DNA of 64,000 bases from Eupeodes corollae. Taxonomy: Eukaryota; Arthropoda; Insecta; Diptera; Syrphidae. Position numbers and translations under genes: made by a program. The DNA lies in assembly GCF_945859685.1 (NCBI RefSeq), contig NC_079147.1:284929679-284993678 (forward strand), in the 5' to 3' direction. Shown one piece after another: positions 55,763-64,000 of this stretch; positions within the stretch are counted from its first letter, which is position 1, and each line of letters starts with the position of its first letter. The notes beneath the pieces were generated by a model that was not told the origin of the DNA, made no database searches, and worked only from the letters and a program-made list of their open reading frames with translations.

Positions 55763-57334
55763 AACTTCCCATAGGAAGTTATTGTAATGGGTCCGATTTG
55801 TCAAATTGAAAATTTTGACATTTCTCGACGTTTCAAGGTCCTTAGAGTCGAAATAAAAGATTTTTAGAAAAATGTCTGTGCGTGCGTGTGTACGTACGTT
55901 CGTACGTCCGTACGTTCGCAACGCTTTTTTCGTTGTTTATAGTTCAAGAACCAGAAGAGATATCGTTTTCAAATAAATTTTGTTATACAGATTAAAAGGC
56001 TGAAAGATGCAGAAAGGGCTTTTAAGTAAATTGCGTGGGTGGTTTTTTTTACCATAGAAGTTTAAAAAAAGGTGAACATTTTGGTTAACCCTAAATATCT
56101 TACGAACCAAAAACGCTAGAGACTTGAATTAAATTTTATATAATATATTGTAACGTGATACAAAACAGGTATATTTTTTGAAAAAAATCAATATAACGGT
56201 TTTTTTTATAAATCAAAAAAACTAAAAAAAAAATTTGTAACCTCCAAAATTTTACGACTGAAATATGACTTCATCTCTAAAACAGTTTTGTGCAACGACG
56301 AATAATGTTTTTGACATCTGATAAAATTTTGAGAAAAATCTAATTGACAGTTTTTTTTACAAAAAATAAAAACCTAGAAAAAAATTTATAAAAGTTGGTA
56401 AAAATTGATTTTCAACTCAAATATCTTTTCAAAACTTTGAGATATTGGCTTTAATTTACTTTTATCTTTCAAAACATCTTGTTGTCAACATTCAGTTAAA
56501 GTTTGAAAAAAATCGATTTGACAGTTTTTGTACAAAAATTAACAAAAGTTCGTAAAAAATGATTTTCGACTCAAATATCTTTTAAAAGCTTTGAAATAAT
56601 AGGTATTAACTAATTTTTTCTTATAAGAAATATTGTTTTCAACATTAGGACAAATTTTGAGAAAAATCTAATCGACAGTTTTTTTTACAAAAAATAAAAA
56701 CCTAGAAAAAAATTTATAAAAGTTGGTAAAAATTTATTTTCAACTCAAATATCTTTTCAAAACTTTGAGATATTGGCTTTAATTTACTTTTATCTTTCAA
56801 AACATCTTGTTGTCAACATTCAGTTAAAGTTTGAAAAAAATCGATTTGACAGTTTTTGTACAAAAAATTAAAAACCGAAAAAAAAAATTAACAAAAGTTC
56901 GTAAAAATTGATTTTCGACTCTAATATCTCTTCAAAAATTTTAAATATTGGCTTCAAACTAATTTTATCTTATAAAAAATATTGTTTTCAACATTTGGTA
57001 AAATTTTTAAAAAATTCGAATAGACAGTTTTTTTACAAAAAATAAAACTCTAAAAAATAACAATACCTACTAAAACTTGGTAAAAATTTACTTTCGGCGC
57101 AAATAGCTTTTCAAAAATTAAAAAAATTGGCTTCAAACTTATTTTATTTCACGGAAAATATTGTTTTCAATATTCAGTAATTTGTATATAAAAATCCAAC
57201 AGTCCGTTTTTTCATTAAAAAAAATCTACAAAAAATAGTACGCAAATTTGGTAAAAATTGGTACGAGTACCTACATATAGACAAACTTTGAAGCAAGACA
57301 AATCGACAGACGGGATGGGAAGTTATCAGTGTGG
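55763..57334 (+). mobile_element. Full-length copy of the unclassified interspersed repeat
   Basis: It begins AACTTCCCATAGGAAGTTAT (itself an ACTTCC/GGAAGT hairpin) and ends ATGGGAAGTTATCAGTGTGG. AACTTCCCAT and ATGGGAAGTT therefore form a short terminal inverted repeat. Order inside: CGTACGTCCGTACG-rich block, the conserved block with TGTAACGTGATACAAAACAG, then about five diverged tandem units (~180 bp each) with CAAATATCTTTTCAAAACTT. No protein-coding frame. Class unknown. Confidence 0.7.
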
Positions 57335-57808
57335 CCTCTTTTTATTTTAAGAGTTGACACACAAAAGATTAAAAATCCTTGGAACCAAATTCTCTTATTC
57401 TTAAAAATTCAGTGGAGAAGAGCACACTTATGTCAGTTCATTGGTCCATTGCGATACCACATGAATCTTAAGGCTTTCTTCTAAGCTTAATGAAACCATC
57501 TCGAATCCCTTACGAAACGTGAAAGACTGATTGTAATAAAATGATTGAGATCGTTTAGATAGTTATAGAAGAATTCTACTAGGTAGGTTTTCTGTCTTTG
57601 AGCTAGAACAGGGCATGAACATAGGAGTTGAAGATTTGTTTCCACATCCATAAAGCTGGCGCAAAAGCAATTTAAGAATACCCGGGTATTACATCGGTTA
57701 ACGAGATAGCAAGCAATGGAGATGAGTATATGAAAACTTAGGACTTAACGTCCGAGAAGTTAATTTGAAATTTGTTTTACTACAGAAAAAAAGAGGCTGG
57801 GATGCGAC
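57335..57808 (-). repeat. LINE 3'-end fragment, right copy of the duplicated block
   Basis: Direct, diverged duplicate of 55285-55740 (TTAAGAGTTGACACACAAAA; GATACCACATGAATCTTAAG). It differs by an internal deletion of the LINE tail and a ~55-bp insertion. The two blocks directly flank the repeat at 55763-57334. Confidence 0.6.
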
Positions 57809-59053
57809 CCACACTGATAACCCATTCCGTCTGTGGATTTGTCTTGCTTAAAAGTTTGTAGGTTTTCGTGTTGGGTTAAAAAAGTTGTCAGTTGAATTAT
57901 TCTTGAATATTTTAAAATACCAACAATATTTTCCATATAAAGAAATGGGTGAGTTTTAAAATCTAGTTGTGTTAAATAGAAATATATAAATTGGGTGGTG
58001 CGACAGTCCGTTGAGAACCAAGGCCTAGTGACTTACAACTCTCAACCATTCCTGTGTGCGAGTAATGTTGTCAGGAATGGAGAAATGTTAAATAGAAAAA
58101 AGTCGAAAAAAATGTTTACTAATTTAAGTAGCATTTCTTAAATTTTTACAAATTGGATGATTGAAATTAATTTGAGAGATATCAAGAACCGAACATCAAT
58201 TTTTACCAAGTATACTGTTTTTTGTAGATTTTTTTTTATTAAAAAATGGACTGTTGGATTTTTATAAAAAAAAATGTCTGTATATTGAAAAAAATATTTT
58301 CTGTGAAATAAAAAGAGTTTGAAAACAATATTTTTCATATTTGAAAAGATATTTAAGTCGAAAGTAAATTTTAACCAAGTTTTAGATTTCTCTCAAAATT
58401 TTACTGAATGTTGACAATAATATATTTTAAAAGATAAAGTAGTGAAAATTAATTTTTACCAACTTTTATTAATTTTTTGTTTAGGTTTTTATTTTTTATA
58501 AAAAAAGCAGTGAATTCGATTTTTCTTAAAATCTTATTAAATGTTAAAAACGTTATTTTTCGTTACACCAAATTGTTTTGGAGATAAAATCATTTTGTAT
58601 TCGCAAAATTTTCGAGGTGACAATTTTTTTTTTAGCTTTTTAAACGTTAATTGCATTTTTTTTTCAAAAAATATATTTGTTTGGTATCACGTTACAATAT
58701 GTTATATAAAATTTAATTCAAATCTCTAGCGTGTTTGGTTCGTCAGATATTTAGGGTTAACCAACATTTTCACCTTTTTTGTAAACTGCTATGGTAAAAA
58801 AACCACCCACGTAATTTTGTTGAGAGCCCTTTCAGCATCTTTCTGCATTATTGTCTGTATAACAAAATTTATTTGAAGTCGATGTTTATTCTGGTTCTTG
58901 AGCTATGTACGACGAAAAAACGTGGCAAACGTACGGATTTCCGGACGTAGGAACGTACGTACACACGCACGCACAAACATCTTGTTAACGATCTTATATT
59001 TCGACTCTAGAGACCTTGAAACGTCGACAAATCGGACCCATTACAATAACTTC
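57809..59053 (-). mobile_element. Copy of the unclassified repeat, with SINE fragment inside
   Basis: It starts CCACACTGATAACCCATTCC and contains the internal units, the TCACGTTACAATATGTTATA block and the CGTACGTACACACGCACGC end. It stops after CGGACCCATTACAATAACTT without the final ATGGGAAGT. A partial SINE (57985-58083) lies near its left end. Confidence 0.65.
57985..58083 (-). repeat. tRNA-derived SINE, copy 3 (tail-side fragment only)
   Basis: GACAGTCCGTTGAGAACCAA and CAACCATTCCTGTGTGCGAG match the body of the other copies. The tRNA-like head is absent, so this is a 5'-truncated or deleted copy. Confidence 0.7.
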
Positions 59054-61372
59054 TTCAACTCAAAAAAGTAGTTACAAATCTGTTTTAAGTTTAACTTGGT
59101 CAGTAAAAACTTTGAATAGAACGCTTTTTATTTTTTAATAAATCTAAAGCTTACGCATAAAAATGTAGAAAACGTAATATTTTTAAGGCATATGATCTTA
59201 AAAGTATAAAGTTTCCAATAAGGGGTTTCATTTTGATAACAAAGAATTTTCTTTTAAAAGAAATTAATAGATGTTATATTTCCTTGTAAAAGGGATTATA
59301 TTCCATCCACGTATTTTTATAAGAATTTCATTGAACCATTCCCGCATTTGTGATTCCCCAATGAATTCACTAATTTCTTCTTTATAGGGTCTTAACTCAA
59401 CTGTTAAGCGTTTTGACATGGACTTTATTTTTGACGTATTTTCAAATTTAAAAGTCCAAATGTGTTTAATCAAACGATATCGATAGCCCAGAGAATAGAG
59501 AATTTGTACGATCAGATAACTTTTATTTGTAAAACCGCACAAATGGAAGACTTCAAAGTTTTCACCATTTTTGTAGTGAATTTTAACAATTTAAGTGTGT
59601 GGCTTAATACTTTGTCGTTCAATTTTTAATAATAGCGTAGTCTTATTTGTCAAATGTCAAAATACGACGGCTTCAATAGTATCAGTTTTTCAAATAACGG
59701 TCTTTTCAAAATAAAACCTCTTATTGATACACCTCTAATGAATTGAGGAAAAGCGTATTTTATTCTATACAAGTGTTAAGTATAATTTTATTGTTGCATT
59801 TAAAAATATTAGTATATCTGGTACTGAAAACCCCCTATGAAAGTGTTCTTATTTATGTTCTTATATTTACAATGAAAAACTAAAACAATAAAAGTGTGCG
59901 TCTGTTCCTCTATTATTTTCTTTATTAAAACAAAGGATCTCTCCCCTATCATAAACTAATCCAGGTCATTTTCGAAATAAACAAAAAGATCCAAAACAAA
60001 ATAAAAATACAATTTTCTTCTAGAAATGCATTTGCAAAAACCTACATATATGAATCCACTTTAAATATGTTTGTAAACGTATCTTTAAGCATGTGTTTTT
60101 GCAACATCTGCAACAATATAAATCTTGATACTGCTGTTATAGCTGCTGCTCCAATTTTATGAATTCTGGAAGCTATCCAAATCATTGGCTCGTGCCAGAT
60201 CCATTTTGAAATTATACGCATTTCATAAAATAGTGAAATATATATTTTAAGTAGATACACGCGCCAGACTGATGATTTTTTATTTTAATTTTCTTGTGTG
60301 TGAAAAAAATAAAGAAAAATGCATACAAATAAAAGAAAAAGAAAAATGTATTCAGAGCAAAGATATACAATTTATTACGCTTTGAAGACTTTTATTTTTG
60401 CCAAAGAAGTTATTGGAAATTTATCGAAATATTCATCAAAGTAGGTGATATTTTCAATTTTAGGTAGAAAAATATAAAAAAATATACTCGTACTCTCAAT
60501 TAAGTATTAATGGGCCAAAACGATTTTTTGGAATAAAACCAATTTATTCATCATAGAAAGAAAGATAAGAATCAACTTTTTGCCCAAAATACTTTAAAAT
60601 GTTAAAAATATGCACATCCATCAAAGAGAAGTTTCATTTGTAGAAAAATAAATAATTGATTAAGAATTGTTCATAAAACCAAAAATATTTTTGTTTAACT
60701 GACTGATTTAAGGTTTTTTTTTGTAAGCCAAATTTTCAGTAGAACCTTAAATTCTACCAAAAAACACTGCAGTCTGATTTGAAAAAAAAATAGAAAATAT
60801 TGACAGTAATATTTTGTAAAGCTGACAAAAATTATAAGTCAAGACTTGTCTTTTGTGTTAGTTTTTATTTGTGTCAATTGTATTTTTGTTAAAATTTTAA
60901 ATGGCATCAAAGACAATATTTTGCGACTCATAAAGTTATTTCGATGGTGATATTTCATTTTTTTTTTCTTAGAATGTTCTAGGTAACAAATATTTCGCTC
61001 TTTTCTAATATTTCTTATATTTTGTTTGTTTCTTCGTTGATCCCCAAGTCAGAAGCAGATCGCTGCAGTCAAATAACTTAAAGCATCTATCTCCAAAGAC
61101 TTATAAAATCCTTTTCAGCCGATATTTTGACAAATCGTTTAAATTTGTTAAAGGCTTTTAAGCGAATGATATTTGATTTGCGAATGCAATCATTATAAAA
61201 CTTTTATTAAATTTAACTAAAATGTTGCAATCATTGATATTATCTAAAGATTAGGACTGCAATTATTTTTGCTTCAATCATTTCACTACAATCAATTGAT
61301 TACAATCATTGAAGTTATACAAAGCCTAACTTGTATACAAATTTTATTGTTGTTAATTTGTAGTCTATCACC
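59054..61372. other. AT-rich intergenic DNA with one unexplained frame
   Basis: No known gene. A minus-strand frame at 59264-59542 (SKRLTVELRPYKEEISEFIG, then ESQMREWFNEILIKIRGWN) looks more protein-like than its surroundings. No domain could be assigned and no splice partners were found. Around 60700-60960 there are weak similarities to the unclassified repeat. Confidence 0.35.
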
Positions 61373-61830
61373 TTTAAGCACTATTCACATGAGCTTGGCC
61401 AACGAATAAACGAATATTCGTCGATTTTGACATTTCTTCCACATGAGAGTTTTTAATTTGTTGCGAATGAAGTTTGACTAAGAGTCACAGCCAAACACCA
61501 TTAACCACCGAAACCAAAACAAAAATATTTTTTTTAGGTTAAGTACGCGCGATTATTTTATTCGTTGCGAGTGTGAATAATTTGGAACTTGAATAAAGTT
61601 TGACAGTTCGTATCAACTACAATATTTTTCGCGACTAATAAATTTGTTTTCTTAAATTTATTAATATATGATATTGAAAACTAAAAGCATGTATCATAAA
61701 CCAAATAGAAACTATATTGCTATTGTTTTGTTAAACATTTGTGTGGAAATATGTCTTCAAACGTATATAAACTCACATTTTGTAATTCATTAGTCGTTCG
61801 TTGGTTGCGCTCATGTGAATACTACTTTAG
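61373..61830. mobile_element. Candidate MITE with ~35-bp imperfect TIRs
   Basis: The left end CACTATTCACATGAGC then CCAACGAA (61379-61405) is mirrored by CATTAGTCGTTCGTTGGTTG and GCTCATGTGAATACTAC (61785-61825). TTTAAG and TTTAGG flank the two ends as a possible imperfect duplication. About 450 bp, no coding sequence. Confidence 0.55.
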
Positions 61831-61875
61831 GTAATATTTAAACGTCCCAATTACTTTCCGAAAGTCATTTTTACA

Positions 61876-62290
61876 TGGCTACTAGAGACTTTCTTTTATT
61901 TCTGCAAACAAGTGATTTGTCTAAAAAATATGCTGATTTGGTGTTTTTAAGTTTGTGAGCTGCAGATATACCTTTGTCAGTTATCCCTGCAGACTCAAAA
62001 CTCTTTTTTAACTCCAATAAGACAATCTTCCCCTTTAGTGCGTTGTTGTCACGAAATTTTTGGACACCAGCACTTTTAAAAAGAAGAAGAAACCCCTTGC
62101 ATGTCTGTTTTTCAAATTGTCCTGCATCGGTCTCTTCATCACTTTCGTTATATTTTGCGTGACAAGGCTTCTATTTATTTCGAGCTTCTCAGCAGCTTAT
62201 CATTTAGGATAGTTTTGAGCTCAAAAGGGAAAGATTCCCAGCTTCTATTTTGAATGATGGATTTATCGCTAGTTTGTTCAGGTGAAGTTT
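61876..62290 (-). pseudogene. Coding relic, possibly Myb/SANT-like DNA-binding domain
   Basis: Minus-strand translation is open over about 100 codons (62162-61878). It includes FLLLFKSAGVQKFRDNN, KGKIVLLELKKSFESAGITD and ISAAHKLKNTKSAYFLDKS. The spacing resembles trihelix/Myb-SANT-like domains, including the accessory protein of Harbinger transposons. Upstream, SWESFPFELKTILNDKLL (62190-62280) is in a broken frame ending at a stop near 62178. No start codon or intact gene. The domain call is tentative. Confidence 0.3.
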
Positions 62291-62894
62291 TTTTTTAAAT
62301 TGCTTTTAATTTGTTTTTTTTTTTTTTAAAGTTCCGTACTAACGAACATTTTAGGTAGTTTTGTGCGAATTAAATAATGTTTTAAAACTGAATAATCAGT
62401 GTTAATAATGTTAATAATTTCAACAAAAAGTTATTAAATACCAGTTAAATTATGGTTTTGATTTTAAAATAGCTCATGTTAAAAATATACGAACAACATT
62501 CGCACTTTAAATTTCCAATAGTTTAATATTTAAAAATATACCTGCTAAGGAAGCTTATCTTCAATTTTTTTTACTTAATTTTATATAATTTTACTTTTAT
62601 ATGAAATTTATCAATTTTTTTGAAAAATGTTTTTGTTATACAGTCTTATCGTGCTGTTAAATATACATCTTACATTTAAAAATGACTAGTTTTGGAGATA
62701 TCGAATTTTTAAAATAATGCCATACATAACAAAATATTAATAACAATATTTTTTATGACAATTATGAGTCAATATCTTTCTTTGTTCTCATATTACTTTC
62801 ATCGAAAACCATTTCCTATTCGTTTTTTTAGGTTTTCGTATTTTGTAAAAAAAAGTTGGCAGTTGAATTTTTCTAAAATAAAATAAAAAAATAA
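62291..62894. other. AT-rich DNA with degraded repeat sequence
   Basis: No gene. Parts of 62600-62880 recall the internal units of the unclassified repeat (TTTTAGGTTTTCGTATTTTG, GGCAGTTGAATTTTTCTAA) but are too decayed to bound. Confidence 0.35.
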
Positions 62895-63358
62895 TTTGGG
62901 GTGCCCAACAGTCCGTTGAGAACTAAGGCCTAATGACTAACAACTCTCAACCATTCCTGTGTGCGAGTACTGTTGTCAGGTGTTGGTGGGGACCTACATT
63001 TTTAAGCTAAATCCGAACAGCAGATTTGAGATAGCACTTTTCATGACAAAAAAGCCCAATCTTCTTCACCTTCTAATTATTGACCGATTGCACTTACGTC
63101 TCTTCTCTCCAAGGTCATGGAATCGCTGGTAAATTATTAGCTTAAGAAATATCTCGAAAACCGAAAGCTTCCTAATGACTGGCCGGCAGTACAGCTTTCG
63201 CAGTAATAGGTCCACTGGTGATCTCATGGTTCATCTCACTTGTCAATTCCTGGCAAGAGACAAAACCCGTCAAAAATAATTTTAAATGGCATAGGCAGGG
63301 ATAGAATCGAAGACCTCTGGCAGGACAGTCCAACGCGCTAACCATCAGGCCACGGGTA
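62895..63358 (-). repeat. tRNA-derived SINE, copy 4, containing a LINE RT fragment
   Basis: SINE body 62895-63053 and tRNA-like head 63241-63358. On the minus strand the head reads CCGTGGCCTGATGGTTAGCG then CGTTGGACTGTC, with the B-box area TCGATTCTATCC. Between them (63054-63240) lies plus-strand sequence like the RT fragment at 43140-43325. Confidence 0.75.
63054..63240 (+). pseudogene. LINE reverse-transcriptase fragment inside the SINE
   Basis: It is closely similar at DNA level to 43140-43325 (ACGTCTCTTCTCTCCAAGGT; GGTCCACTGGTGATCTCATG), encoding pieces of the LTSLLFKVME and RSNRSTGDLMV segments. No poly-A or target duplication is visible. Confidence 0.7.
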
Positions 63359-64000
63359 CATTATCAAAAAGTAAGGCATTAACAAAAAGTAAGCTTTTAG
63401 TTTTTGTTGAATTTTTAGTTGAAAACCAATTATTTGCATTTTTTGAAAGTTTTTACAAAAAACATGTTTTTAACATTGAAAGAACCCAAGTTAAAAAATG
63501 TAGTACAAATATTTCGATCCGTTTTTGAGTATTCGAATTTTCGATTTTTTACAAGCATTGAATCTGCTTAAAACCTTAATTTCCAGGTTTGAACTGGCTA
63601 AGAGCGTAAGAGCAGGAATAGAACGGAAAAACAAACTTAGTTGAAAATTGTGTCCAAATGCTATATATAGCAAATAAAAAAATAATATCCTGCAAAAGAT
63701 AAAGATAACACCACTTTTGCATCTTTCAGATGCTTTTGTATCCATAGAGTGGATGACAAATTGCGAAAAAATTCAGCCTCATTATAAAATATCTACACAT
63801 GTTTTAATTTGTTTAAAAAATCCCTCCTTGTTCTCTTTTATTTTTGTTTTTAATAAATAAAAATAATCACTTTTCTTGTTCTATAAGAAGGAAAAAGTGT
63901 GCGTGTATCTAATTAATGTAGTTTCCCCTCCAATCCCACATGGTATATGGTACAACGCCATTTAAAAGCAAAATAATTTCCAAATCAGATTATTGAGTGA
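63359..64000. other. AT-rich intergenic DNA
   Basis: No gene or element recognised to the end of the window. Confidence 0.45.

Noticed and set aside
60042..60260. 72-codon minus-strand frame
   Set aside because: No domain, no splice context, in AT-rich DNA; indistinguishable from chance.

Overview
This is eukaryotic, AT-rich, intron-containing DNA from a higher fly (Diptera). Three conserved insect genes can be read: a drebrin-like actin-binding protein (Abp1, + strand, eight coding exons, 9407-23997), the TRPV channel nanchung (nan, - strand, eight coding exons, 30818-34428) and the BAG-domain co-chaperone starvin (stv, - strand, 45925-47848). Exon joins were worked out by hand from GT/GC-AG sites and reading-frame phase. 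They give about 533, 847 and 574 residues, close to the lengths I recall for the Drosophila orthologues. The species cannot be named from the sequence.

The rest is intergenic or intronic DNA heavily colonised by transposable elements, many nested. Left flank (1-9.4 kb): a non-autonomous hAT-like element (TIRs, 8-bp TSD) containing a solo LTR, a degenerate RTE-type LINE, a Tc1-like relic and a tRNA-derived SINE. Abp1 intron 2 is about 12.6 kb. It holds an RTE relic, a LINE split by a Ty3/Gypsy-type LTR retrotransposon (two ~270-bp LTRs, TGTA target duplication, long pol frame) and a 5'-truncated RNase H-bearing LINE with a 13-bp TSD. From 25 to 29 kb lie RTE scraps, a SINE cut by a LINE (13-bp TSD) and a Helitron helicase relic.

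nan follows with very short introns except intron 5 (704 bp), which carries four copies of a motif matching the 3' end of tRNA-Lys. From 37 to 44 kb there is a foldback copy of an unclassified interspersed repeat. That copy is interrupted by a PIF/Harbinger-type element with recognisable but broken transposase coding. Two Tc1/mariner-type (DDE_3) relics and a jockey-like RT fragment follow.

Right of stv (48-64 kb) no gene was recognised. This stretch holds more copies of the unclassified repeat (one essentially full length, 55.8-57.3 kb, with internal tandem units), LINE 3' ends with TTAGG-like tails, a candidate MITE, a possible Myb/SANT-like coding relic and a SINE containing a piece of LINE RT.

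Abp1 and nan are convergent, and nan and stv are codirectional. Nothing suggests that the three genes act together; proximity is probably conserved synteny. No CRISPR array, operon, rRNA or intact tRNA gene was seen.
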